Source of the DNA: Guadua angustifolia
Taxonomy: Eukaryota > Streptophyta > Magnoliopsida > Poales > Poaceae
Reading direction: 5' to 3'
Assembly: GCA_036346375.1 (NCBI GenBank)
Contig: CM070508.1
Coordinates: forward strand, 25,488,852 to 25,552,851
Length of the DNA: 64,000 nt
Positions 22,863 to 33,718 of the stretch are shown piece by piece (positions within the stretch are counted from its first letter, which is position 1; each line of letters starts with the position of its first letter). The notes beneath the pieces were generated by a model. It saw only the letters and a list, made by a program, of their open reading frames with translations, was not told the DNA's origin and made no database searches. The position numbers were made by a program, and so were the translations under genes.

Positions 22863-25665
22863 ATGTCGTTGGCGAGGATGAGGGAGCTCGAGGGCCTGGG
22901 CCTCCTCGACCCAGCGATGTGGAGGTTGCCAGACGGGGAGACCGAGCCGCACCCGAGGGACGACGAGCTAGTGTGCACCGAACACTATGTGCTCTTCGGT
23001 CTGCGAACACCGGAGAGCGACTTCATGGCAGCAATCCTTGCCCATTGTGATATAGAGCTCATCATCCTGGTGCCCAACTCCGTCCTCCTTCTTTCTATCT
23101 TCTCTCACCTGTGCGAGGGGTTCCTCGGAATCCTTCCCTCCCCCTCGCTCTTCTTTCGATTCTTCACCTTGTTCCGCTCCGGGAAGGAGCCCGTGGTCGG
23201 AAGTCTTTACTTTCGGCTGCGGACGGGAATCACATGGGCCTTCCCCAAGATCCAGCCTCTGGACTCCCTCGATCCATGGGCCGAGAGGTGGTTCTACCTG
23301 AAGAAGGGCCGGACCGGGGCGCTGTTGTTCGACGGAACCCCGATCACCGGGAAGAAGGAGACACCGGAGTCTGAAGACTTGGAGGTCGACAAAGAGGCCA
23401 TCGCCGCCATTCACGTTTGCACCATGCGCGGCCTTACCGGGTAGGCGATCGCCTGCGACTTCCTACGGAATCGGGTTTTCCCCCTCCGAAAGAGGGAACA
23501 CCCGTTCTATGAGATCACGGGGCGCGACGACATGACCCGCGAGGGTACGTCTGGTACGTCTTCTTGCCCTGTAGATTTGTTCGCATCCGACCTTCGAGTC
23601 TTCTTGACTATTTGTTTGCTTATAGCGCCGAAGGAATCCTGGGTCGCCACCAGGATGAATGAGATGTTCGGGAAGGCGGCGCACGAATACACCCTTGATC
23701 CCCCGGTCCCGAAAAACATACTGCGCCGGAAGGCCAAGGTAAGCGCTTCCAAGCCATTCTTCGGTTTGTACTTCAATGCTTTTCTCGACTGCTAAATCGT
23801 GCTCGCAGACCACTCAGAGTTGCTTGACACGGTCAAGAGGATGCTCCCACTGCCCGGCGGGGGCAAAAGTAAGAAGGGGAAGAAGAAACCGCCCTCGGGC
23901 AAGGCGGACGACCGTGAGGCCAAAAAGCCTCACACTGAATGGGCCGACCGCGCAATGGTAAGGACTCCCGAGGTCGAGCCCCTGAGCTTGCGCTTGCGCT
24001 TCTCCATCTGACGTGTCTTTCTCACAGCAGGCGAGCGCGGCGGCCGCCGCCAGGTCTTCGAGCCCTCAAGCGGCCCAAAGGCCCCAAGAGGGGGGCCTTG
24101 GGACTTCCACCGTGGGTTTTAAGGTCCCAGACCGGAGGGACCCGCAAGAGGAGCGCCCCCCGACCTCGGGGGGCCAGGGCCTTCGCCAGCCTCTTGCGAA
24201 ACACAGACTTCCAACCCAGGTTGGTCTCGTGCCCTTCATTTGCTCAACTCTCCTTGCAACTCTTTAGCTTAGTAATGGCTCTTAATCGTAAACCATGAGC
24301 GCTCGAGCTCAACACCTGCCCGTATTGACAATGACTATTGTCCAGGGCAAGTCCGGGTCTGAAGAGGTGGAGGAGGCCGATTTTGTGCTAGCGCCCCGTC
24401 GACCTTCGAGCCGGGGGCGCATTCCATCGAGACCCCAGAGCCAGCCCCCAGCCGGCGAGTTCGACCAAGGGCTCGACGACCCGGATGAGCAAGAGCTCCT
24501 CCCCGCGACCAGCGAGGACTACGGCACCGACGAGGTAGATGCCGAAGACGACGTCGACTCGCCCACAGCCACCGAAGAAGAAGGTGCCGGAGGCACCCTC
24601 GCCACGACCGCCGAGGATACCCCGACCGTGGCGGTCGTGGCTCTCCAAGCCGCCGAGCCTGTGGAACCCCCGCCGCGGGAGGCGCGGAGGCCCGAGCCGT
24701 GGGCCAGGCCAAGAACACTGCAGAGGAGGTGGCCAGAGACCCTCCAGCTGCAGGGGACGAAACCGCCACTGAGACCGGGCCCGAGGGCGAGTTGAGCCCC
24801 CTCGAGGAGGAAGCTCGAGGTACGGCCGCCCACAGCGGAGCACCCGAAGACCGCACCCCCGAAGACTAGGCGGCAGCAGTGGGCGACACCTCCCCAGGAA
24901 CGTCGGGCAGCAGCTCCGCCGCATACTCCCACGCGGCCTTCGAGCGCCGTCTCGCCCGGGTATATGACTTTTCCTCGATCCTTTAGCTCGAGTTTCTTTT
25001 TTCTGTCGTTTCCCTTTTTCTCTATCGCTCTTCCGGCGTATACCGTGCTGATCCTTTGACCTCCACAGGCCATCGACTTCATCTCCCAAGGGCTGCAAGG
25101 CCTCCAAACGCACTCCGACGGGCTGAAGGCCTTGCTCGACATGCTGGAGGGCGCATTGGTGACGCGTTCTAAGCTCGTGGAGGACCTGCAAGCCGAGCGG
25201 GAGGAGGCCGCACAAAAGGCGGCAATAGACGCCCAGGAGATTGCTGGCCTTCGCGAGGTGGTGAAGACGCTCGAGGCCACTCATAAGGCCGAGCTGGAGC
25301 GGGCCATCAACTCGGAGGGGGATCATGCGTATAAAGCCGTCGAGGACGAGCGCACGAGGTCGGCCAGGGCGCTTGAAGCTGAGCGAGCCAAGGCCGAAGA
25401 ACACAACAAGGCCGCCGCGGACCAGGCAGCCGTCTTGTCGAGGGTCCCCCCCGAGCTCGAGGCCAAGGTGAAGGAGCTCGAGGAGAAGCTGGATCGAGCA
25501 AGCAAGGCGGCAAAGAGCGCTGTGGCCCAACTTCAAGACGAGCGGCGCCGCGCCGGTGAAGCCTCCACCGAAGCTCTCTGTCTCCAAAGCGAGCTCTCGA
25601 CCCTGAGGGCCAAGGTAGCCGAGCTCAAGCAGGAGAAGCTTGCACGCGAGATGACTGACCTATAG
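22863..25665 (+). pseudogene. Antisense ORF of the Tat element, intron-containing, coiled coil at C-terminus
   Basis: It runs opposite to pol between integrase and the 3' LTR, the place where Tat elements carry an antisense ORF (Pfam calls such proteins putative gypsy-type transposon, Transposase_28). Exon 1 (22863-23544) has LNPNS-like ILVPNSVLLLSIFSHLCEGF and WFYLKKG. A TAG at 23442 interrupts it where the sister copy reads R. GT-AG introns can be placed at 23545-23625, 23739-23808, 23958-24027 and 24960-25068. The middle part is acidic and proline-rich (24345-24950). The last exon (25069-25665) is a long alanine/glutamate/lysine-rich coiled coil ending at a TAG. Function is unknown; the introns are inferred from splice motifs and frame continuity. 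Dense minus-strand ORFs over 24335-25587 are shadows. Confidence 0.7.
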
Positions 25666-26239
25666 ATAGGATAGACTTCCTGCAAGACTTTTGTCAGAAA
25701 ACGGTTCAATGGAACAATTGTATTTCAGCTAAAACAGTTTGATATCTTAGTTTGTTATATCATTCTTGACCACAAAATGTTTCCCAATCGTGCACTTAGC
25801 CTTTTCCGGTCGTGGCATATCTCCGCCCAAATTTCTGGGCTCAAGGCGAGCCACACCAAATTTTGGGTGCAAGTTAGAAACCCTGCAAGGACCGAGACCT
25901 GCAAGATCAAAAAAGGCCCACAGGGAGCAAAACATGGTCGCACGAGGAAAAACAAGGCCCGAGTTAGGACAACGTTTGCGCGCTGCTCGCTGGACCCGGT
26001 TACGGGCTTAGTCCGAACCCTGGCGCAGGGGGGGTATTGATGCAAAGAGTGTCTGCTTACACGTAACTCGACCGCTGGGGGTGAAGGATAAGCCCCCGAC
26101 ACCTGGGCCAAGAGCGAGCGTGCTTATACGGAGGTCGGGCTGAGCTCGGGCCAACACCAGACATAGAAAAAGGGCACGCAAAGACAAATAGTGATAATTG
26201 AACAAGAGCTTCATTGAAATTCAAGGTAAAAGGGTTACA
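25666..26239. other. Spacer between antisense gene and pol
   Basis: No coding similarity found on either strand. It contains AT-rich sequence directly after the antisense stop, which may serve as its polyadenylation region, and a block near 25980-26130 with no recognised motif. Confidence 0.5.
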
Positions 26240-28960
26240 CATAGAATTTGCGAAGCTGGTCAATATTCCACGAGCTAGAGAGCTCTCTGCCATCGGGCAT
26301 CGCTAGCCGGTAAGCCCCCATGTGATCTGTTGAAATAACTCTATAGGGGCCCTCCCACCGTGGGGATAACTTGTTGGTGTTGACTGAACTGAATCCCCTC
26401 GGGGCTAAGTCCCCAACAAGGAGCTCCTAGGTCGCACCGACGAGACGCATGTCCGTGAAGAGCTTAGTGCATCGCACCGATCATAGCAAAGGCATGGTAT
26501 CTTACTTCTTCCGCCAGTAAGGTCAAGGACGCGCTTGCTCAAGTCGATCCGATCGACTAAGTCGACCATGGCGAGCCCAGCGTGATCTCAGAAGCGGGGC
26601 GACTTTGCACCGAACACGAGCGGAAGGGTGTGGACCTGCTTGGCTAAGCGGGTACGAATAGACCATAAGGCGGTGGGAAGTTCGCCCACCAGTGTCCGCC
26701 GTGTCGTTCGAGCTCATCTGACACTCGCTTTTTGACGCCTTGAACGATTTGTCCGTTGACGCGTTCCACTGCTCCATTACTCTACGGGTGAGCCACCGAG
26801 GCATAGCATACCTTGGTGCCGATGTCTTCGCAGTACTCCTGGAACAGCTCACTGGTAAATTGAGTCCCATTGTCAGCAATGATTCTGCATGGAACCCCAT
26901 TCCTAGTGACCACGAATAGGCGGAAGAACTTGACCGCCGCATGAGCCGTGATGGTCGAGACGGGTTCGGCTTCGATCCATTTGGTGAAGGTATCGATGGC
27001 GATTTAACAAAATTTCTTCCCGATGCCGCCATGAAGGGACCGAGGATGTCCAACCCCCAGGTTGAGAAAGGCCAAGCGAGCAGGATGATCTGGAGCATGT
27101 AGGCAGGTTGATGCGACTTCCGAGCATGAAACTGGCAGGCTTGACAGGTGCGAACAACATTGCGCATGTCCTGGAGTGCCGTTGGCTAGTAGAACCCCAT
27201 GCGGAAAGCTTTCCCAACCATGGTCTTGAAAGAAGAGTGTGCCCTACACAGACCTGAATGAATGTCATGTAGCAGGTACTTACCCTCCTCCGCGGTGACA
27301 CACCTCGTCAGCATGCCGGAAAGATTTCGACGGTAAAGTTTGCCGTCCACGAGTTTATACGAGCTCACCCGGCGCTTGATCCTGCTCTTTTCCGCTGGCC
27401 CGGCCGGGAGCTCACCCGTCGCCAGAAAGCGATAGAACGGTTCGGCCCACGAGGGGATACCCTTGATGAAGGCGACCGAGGCCCCCCGGTCGAAGATGGA
27501 GGGGGATGCCAGGGTTTCCAGGATCACATCATGAGGCACGTCGTCGTCGGATGACCCGAGCTTGGAAAGGAAATCTGTGTCGGATTTGTCCTTCCGTGCC
27601 ACATGTGTGACCTCCAGGTTCTGGAACCACTTCTCCATCTTGCGCGCCTCGGCGAGGTACTTGGCCATCGAGTCGTCCGAGCATTGGTAACCCTTGTTGA
27701 ACTGGTTGATAACGAGCTGCGAGTCGCCCTTGACAATCAACCGGCGAACCCCCAAGGCCTTGCATGCTCGGAGCCCCGCCAAGAGAGCCTCGTACTCTGC
27801 GGCATTGTTTGTTGCAGGGAAGCCAAAACGAACAACGTACCTCAGCCTGTCGCCCTGCGGGGTAAGAATGAGAATTCCAGCCCCCGAGCGTTTGAAGGAC
27901 CTTGAGCCGTCGAAGTACATGACCCAGGGCTTCTCCTCATCGACCTCGAGCTCAGGAGCCGGCTGCGAGGTCTGTTTGACCACGAAGTCGGCCAACACCT
28001 ACAACTTAATGGCCGTGCGCGCCACGAACTGGAGGTCAAAAACAGCCAGCTCCATGGCCCACTTGGCGATGCGTCCTCCAGCCTCTGGATTCCTCAAGAT
28101 CTCCCCGAGCGGGAAGTTGCTCGGGACGACCACGGAGTGAGCCTGGAAATAGTGCCGAACCTTGTGCGAAGCCATGAGGAGGGCATACAGGAGCTTCTGG
28201 ACCTGAGGGTAACGCTCTTTCGGTCCGTGGAGCACCTCGCTGACGTAGTAGATCAGGTGCTACTGTGCGTTTCGCTCGGCCACCAAGACACCGCTGACGG
28301 CCTGAGCGGTGGCCGCGAGGTAGAGAAGCAACCTCTCGCCTGGCTGCGGGGTCGTAAGTAAGGGTGGGGTGGATAAGTATACCTTCAACTCGTCGAAGGA
28401 CCGCTGAGCCTCGGGCGTCCACTCGAAGCCCCCGTGCCTGCGCAAGGCCTTGAAGAAGGGCAGCCCGCGCTCGCCGAGCCTCGAGATGAACCGGCTGAGG
28501 GCAGCAATGCGACCAGTGAGGCATTGCACCTGCTTTACTGAGCTCGGAGGGGCCATCTTCTCTATCACCTCGATCTTCTCTGGGTTCGGGCCGACCCCCA
28601 AGCCCCCAATCATGTAGCCCAACTCCTTCCCTGAGGGAGCACCGAACACACACTTCTCCCGATTCAGCTTGATCTGGTGCTTGTTCAGGTTGGCGAAGGT
28701 CTCCTCAAGATCTCGAACGTGGCTGGCTTCGGCGGAGCTCTTGACGATGATGTCGTCCACGTAGACCTCGAGGTTGCGGCCGATCTGAGGCTCGAACGTC
28801 TTGGTCATCAGGCGCTGGAAGGTCGCGCCGGCGTTGCGGAGACCAAACGACATGGTCGTGTAGCAGTAGGTCCCAAATGGCGTAATGAACTTCCATGCTC
28901 CAGGGCCGTATTCGAACCCGAGCTCGCGGAATATGCTACTGCAGAGGACGCCATACCTTG
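26240..28960 (-). pseudogene. pol: Tat gypsy pol: RT, RNase H, archaeal RNase H, integrase
   Basis: RT starts only at FITPFGTYCYTTMSFGLRNA; the catalytic YVDDIIVKS and LNREKCVFG follow, then RNase H (FEWTPEAQRSFDEL, about 28450). The archaeal-type RNase H (27998-27550) has VMYFDGSRSFKRSGAGI and NNAAEYEALLAGL. The H2C2 zinc-binding part of integrase follows (LLHDIHSGLCRAHSSF near 27280). The integrase core (27190-26240) is broken: parts of FTKWIEAEP and the central aspartate region appear in different frames, and the stretch before the C-terminal SSWNIDQLRKFYV stop is shortened. Without a complete RT N-terminus, gag or protease the copy depends on relatives. Confidence 0.88.
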
Positions 28961-28997
28961 AAAATCTGGGACTTCTTCTGGTTGAACGAAGCTCTCG

Positions 28998-29018
28998 GGG
29001 CCCACGGTGGGCGCCAGC
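28998..29018 (-). other. Primer-binding site
   Basis: The minus strand reads GCTGGCGCCCACCGTGGG directly inside the LTR. The same sequence lies beside the LTR at 38426 and a close one (TTGGCGCCGTCCGTGGGG) at 34516. The TGGCGCC start suggests an Asp-type tRNA primer; this is an inference. Confidence 0.75.
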
Positions 29019-29644
29019 TGTCGACGATCGGGACCGCCTGACCGCGAAAGTGAAGGGGGGATTAGTGTGAATGAGGGACCCAAGAAGCACTTCGATCAAC
29101 AATGGTGTAGACATAGGTCGGTGCGCGGCGTCAGCGAGCAGGGAACAACAAAGTATACTGGTTAGAGCCCCCACGAGGGTAATAGCTCTATGTCCAGTCT
29201 TCTCCGGAGGCGGAGGAATTCACTAAATGTGCGTACAAAGAGATGATTACAGCTCGAGCTTGAGTGTTCTGTTCGTGTATCCTGGTCTATGGCTAGTACC
29301 GTTCTGCCCCCATACACACGCCTGTTGGGGCCTTATGTCCTCCCCGACGCCGCCTGTAACGGATGGGAGAGATTTCCGGGGTAGTGGCTTCGTGCGCATT
29401 GAAGGTGGTCAGAATCGCTTTTAAATGCCGCCCACGTCTGCCTTTGATGCCATCTCCTGTGTCTTGGTAATCACGGTAAGCGACTCTTCGAGCTGAGGTC
29501 GAGGTCGGAAGGGACCGCCCGAGCTTGAGGTCGTGCGGGTACCGGCGTTGTCTAGGTCTTGGTCGAGGCCTTCCGTCGTAACGTCTCGAGCTGGGGGCCC
29601 ATTTGACCACGTGTTGACTTGTCAGATTTTCCCAGTCCTCGTCA
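29019..29644 (-). repeat. 5' LTR of the gag-less Tat element
   Basis: Partner of 21806-22426, same TG...CA termini, next to the primer-binding site on the left and the TTTAG target duplication (29645-29649) on the right. Confidence 0.92.
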
Positions 29645-31085
29645 TTTAGATTTCGGGACAAGGCGAGATTTGAACTACCGGCTGAATCTAAAATTTTTTA
29701 AAAAAATTGAATTTGCTACAGTACTGCTATAGTAATTTCAGCGAAATTTCGGGTTTTGAAACCGGATTTTGATGTTTTAGGGCTGTATCTAACCGAAATT
29801 AGTTCAATAACCCCTAAGAAAGTCATCTTATATGAAAATTTGTTGAAAAACTAATTTTTTGAGATATTTTAAAATTTAAGCAGAAACAGTTTCAGATTTG
29901 TATAAAATTTTACAAGCTTGATAATGATCTAAAAAATTTATAGTGTCATCCTTAGTTGCGTAGGATCATACAAAAAAAATTTCAAAATAATTGAACTTCA
30001 TTTGTTATCTTTAAAAAATCAAAAACCGAATAGACATAATTGGGACAGTAACATTGTTAGATTTTTCTAAATTTTCTCGAATGTTATCATGATATAAAAT
30101 TTTTATGATAGATTAAGAATTTCCTCAATACTATTCTATAAAAGTTTTGAAAAAAATTAACTTTTTTGTTTGGTCAATAAAATCTATAAAACCATTGAAC
30201 TTCATTTGTTATACTATATTGCAAAAAACAAAAGAGAAAGAACATAAATGCTACTATGCCTTGTAAGAATTTTATAAATTCACTGGAGTGTGATCATGAT
30301 TCAAAATTTTTATGAGATCTTAAACACTTCCTTATCACTCTTCTGTAAAAGTTTCACAAATTTTAAATCGTCTTTTATTGCTAAAGCAAATCTATGTATT
30401 GATTATCAGGCTTTTATCAGCACGTAGCACTCTCAGAATTTTTGGAACTTCTTAAAGCATGATAATCATATGAAACTTTTATAAAAACATTAGTGATACA
30501 CCAGAACTTTCCACAAAAATTTCCAAAATTTTCCGACGTGGTTTGTACTATTTTTCATTTCGTTCAAATTTGCCGGTAAGACTTTTATCAGAATAGTAGC
30601 ACGGTCTGAATTTTTAAAATTTCTTGAGTCTTGATCACCATCGAAAAATTTTATTAAAACATTAGTGATTCACCAGAATCATGCATAAAAAATTTCAAAA
30701 TTTTCTAACATTGTTTGTACCATTTTTCATCGGTTCAAACTTGCCGATCAACGTTTCATCTCGATAGTACCAATATTTGAATTTTTAAAAATTCCATAGA
30801 CCTGATAATCACCTGAAAATTTTATTAGAATATATTTAATATGTCAGGAACCTTCAAAAAATATTTCAAAATTTTTTGACATCATTTGAACTATTTTTTT
30901 ATCAGTGCAATTTAGGCGAAATTTCAGGAATTTCGGCCGAAATTCCAAGTAATTTCGGCGAAATTTCGGTGGCAAACAAACTGGATTTGAATTTTTCTTT
31001 TTGAATTTTGAATGGATTTTATCTGAATGCCGAAATTTCGGATTTCGATCATGGACGAAATTTTGTTCAAAACCAAATTTTGTTC
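29645..31085. repeat. AT-rich region with degenerate 160-220 bp tandem units and GAAATTTCGG motifs
   Basis: Units beginning near 30411, 30591 and 30751 share CTTTTATCAG...GAATTTTTAAAA...TTTGTACTATTTTTCAT in the same order (periods about 180 and 160 bp). Looser copies reach back to about 29980. Both flanks (29645-29760 and 30910-31080) are rich in the palindrome-like motif CGAAATTTCGG. The Tat element at 21806-29644 inserted into this motif (left flank 21785-21805). There is no coding potential. The family is not recognised. Confidence 0.6.
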
Positions 31086-31849
31086 CTTGATCACCGCAGT
31101 CAGCTTGTGCGCGCGCCGGCTCTTGCCGAAAAATAGCGCGCTTGCCAAGACGCAACCGTCCAGATCAAATGACCACATGCGGGCACGCCCGCACCGGCGC
31201 ACATAAACAAACGACGCCACGTCGCCACCACATCAGCCAAGAGCAGGGGCACCTACTTCCTCTTATTTTGGCCCCAAAGACGCATGCTTAACAACATCTA
31301 ATGTCATTCTTTAAGTTCGGCAACACTCTCTCTCTCTCTCTCACACGGTCTCACCACGGTACTCAAACCCCGAACGCATTATTAATTTGCGTCGATATGC
31401 GTCGTATGTATGACCAGAGACCTACCTTGCCGTGGCACCACTGATTATCTTAACGAAGACGGCAGTTGGACTTGCCTATAGAGCGGGTGATGTGTGTATA
31501 ATGCAGTACGCATGTATGCGTCTATGTTCCAATTCCTGCATACGCATGATGGGCGGCGTAAGCGATAAGCAAGAGGATTAGGACGTTACCCCATCATGAT
31601 ACATTGCACTTTAGAACAATTGTGTGCCTAAGTACTTACATTATATATAGCAGCTCGACACTTGGAGCTCATCGATCCTGACCAGTAATGGCTGCTACCT
31701 AGCTAGCTTACACGACTCACAGAAGCTACAAACGTACGATGCATACAGGCAGCCGAAAGGTCTCGCCCCGTGACAACTTTCGGTCCATGCCGGCCCCGAT
31801 CGACAGCCTCTAGAAGATCGATGATCATCGACTGCAATGCGAAAACTCC
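31086..31849. other. Unassigned, promoter-like composition
   Basis: Contains a (CT)n run (31327-31343), a TATATATA box near 31645 and an ATG at 31688, but the frame after it closes within four codons (ATGGCTGCTACCTAG). I see no gene. Confidence 0.45.
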
Positions 31850-32745
31850 GTAAAAATCACCTGTAAAATTTTTAAAAAATTCTTAAAAAATTACCATATG
31901 TAGAGGAGATGAGCTTCTACAATTCTGCAAAATTTGAAGATGAAACTCAATCGTATTTGAAAGATATAAAAAGACAAATTCAGCTTAAATAGTAGCACTA
32001 TTTATTTTTCACTGTTTAGCACTATTTATTTTGCTGTTTGTCTTTTTCATATCTTTCAAATGCGATTGAGTTTCATCTTCAAATTCTACAGGATTGTAGA
32101 AGCTTATCTCCCCTACATATGGTAATGTTTTGAGAATTTTTCAAAACTTTTACGGGTAGTTTTCACAAATTCAGCCTGAATAGTAATTTTTCACTCTTTA
32201 GCACTATTTATTTTGCTGTTTGTCTTTTTCATATCTTTCAAATGCGACTGAGTTTCATCTTCAAATTTTGTAGGATTGTAGAAACTCACCTCCCCAACAT
32301 ATGGTAATTTTTTTGAGAATTTTTCAAAATTTACGGATAGTTTTCACGGTAAGGGTGGTTTGCACCACATATGCACCCTTACCGTGAAAACACTGTGAAA
32401 ACCACCTGTAAATATTTAGAAAAATTCTCCAAAAATTACCATATGTAGAGGAGATGAACTTCTATAATGCTGCAAAATGTGAAGATCAAACTCAATCGCA
32501 TTTAAAAGATAGAAAAAAGACAAATTCAGCTTGAATAGTAATTTTTCACTGTTTAGCACTATTCATTTTGTTGTTTATCTTTTTCATATCTTTCAAATAT
32601 GATTGAGTTTCATCTTCAAATTTTGCAAGATTGTAGAAACTCACCTCTCCTACGTATGGTAATTTTTTTAAGAATTTTTTAAAACTTTTATGGGTAGTTT
32701 TCATGGAGTTTTCACGGTAAGAGTGGTTTGCACCACATATGCAGC
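31850..32745. repeat. Cluster of foldback (long inverted-repeat) elements
   Basis: Arms of about 150 bp (for example 31850-31995 against about 32035-32175) are inverted copies containing ATTACCATATGTAGAGGAGAT and its complement, with TAGCACTATTTATTTT near the loop. A further arm follows (32175-32345). After a perfect palindrome around GGTGCATATG (32347-32388) comes a second complete foldback (32375-32743), ending in TTTTCACGGTAAGAGTGGTT. No ORF. Ends like GTTTTCACGGTAAG recur at each boundary. Mutator-type or foldback MITE origin is possible. Confidence 0.7.
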
Positions 32746-33055
32746 CTATATATACACACACATACTCGCATTCAAAGATTTTGAATGAGTTTGGATCACA
32801 TACTTTGCTAATTTATATAAAAAAATAAGCACATATCTGCAACCAAATTATCATCAAAAAAAAGGAAATTTTAGTTGGAATTTTAGTTCAAATTTGTTTG
32901 AGCTTGTTGCGTGCATGTCCTAATCTTCACGAGCCCGAGCATTCCTTAGGATGCAAAATGTGGCATGCCAATGTATAACAAGGTTACGATGACAACAGGA
33001 AGAAACATCACTAGTTTATCTTATACTCCGTCTCATCACAAATAGTTATTATTTT
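32746..33055. other. Nothing recognised
   Basis: AT-rich spacer of about 310 bp. The last 35 bp (TACTCCGTCTCATCACAAATAG) resemble one end of a Stowaway MITE, without a partner end. Confidence 0.4.
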
Positions 33056-33104
33056 CACTACTACATGATTGTATATCAGAATTGGTTCACTTTTGTCATT
33101 ATAG

Positions 33105-33677
33105 TTGGTTCTAGTGGTAATACAAAATCTTTAAATAGTGATGAGGAAGCACTATTACAGTCATTTTTGGCCCGATTGTGATAGAACCACATCACAATCG
33201 GTTCTTTTCATAAACCAATTGTGATTATATGATCATCAGAATCGGTTGTTATGAGGAACCGATTGTGATGATATTGTCATCAGAATCAGTTATGTGAAAC
33301 CGATTGTGATAATCTCTCGTCACAATCGGTTCTTACATGGAACCGATTCTGATGACCCAATTATCACAATCGGTTCTACATAAGAACCGATTCTAATAAG
33401 GGATCATGACAATCGGTTCTTACATAGAACCGATTTAGATGACCGTATCATCGGAATCGGTTCTTACATGAAACCGATTCTGATGACCCTATTATCAAAA
33501 TCGGTTCTTGCTTGGAACCTATTCTGATGATCCGGTCATCAGAATCGGTTCTATAGGGTACGATGGTCTTTATGAGAATCACCCAATCGTCGACAGAACC
33601 GATTCTGAAGACCATATTATCGGAATCGGTTCTATGTTTAGAACCGATTCCGATAATATGGTCTTCAGAATCGGTTC
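33105..33677. repeat. Left subterminal repeats of CACTA A
   Basis: About a dozen copies of AATCGGTTCT / AGAACCGATT in alternating direction, spaced 20-50 bp, often as ...CAGAATCGGTTCT + spacer + AGAACCGATTCTGATGA. In CACTA elements subterminal arrays are the binding sites of the TNPA-type protein; that role here is inferred. Confidence 0.8.
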
Positions 33678-33718
33678 TGTCGAGGATTGGGTGATTCTCA
33701 TAAAGACCATCGTACCCT
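33555..33718. repeat. 79 bp inverted duplication of the CACTA/LTR junction
   Basis: Arms 33555-33633 and 33640-33718 are reverse complements with one mismatch (33589 against 33684) around a 6 bp loop. The right arm is 38 bp of CACTA subterminal repeat plus the first 41 bp of the Tat 5' LTR (from 33678); the left arm is its inverted copy. It must postdate insertion of the Tat element. Confidence 0.92.

Larger units (their letters stand above)
21806..29644 (-). mobile_element. Tat-lineage Ty3-gypsy element with antisense ORF, gag-less
   Basis: Two LTRs of 621 and 626 bp in the same orientation (21806-22426, 29019-29644) begin TGTCGACGATCGGGA and end CAGTCCTCGTCA. TTTAG lies directly outside each (21801-21805, 29645-29649), a perfect 5 bp target duplication. 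On the minus strand the order is LTR, primer-binding site, then almost at once RT, RNase H, archaeal RNase H, integrase, a spacer, an antisense gene and polypurine tract. Gag, protease and the N-terminal half of RT are deleted. The LTRs look closely alike by eye, so the insertion is probably the youngest large one here. Confidence 0.92.

Noticed and set aside
24335..25587. Long minus-strand ORFs (up to 399 residues)
   Set aside because: They are shadows opposite the antisense-gene exons, caused by strong codon-position GC bias; no motif is recognised.
31640..31700. Host gene start (TATA box followed by ATG)
   Set aside because: The reading frame closes after four codons and nothing downstream looks coding.
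33021..33055. Stowaway MITE
   Set aside because: Only one end-like sequence (CTCCGTCTCATCACAAATAG) is present, with no partner terminus or TA duplication.
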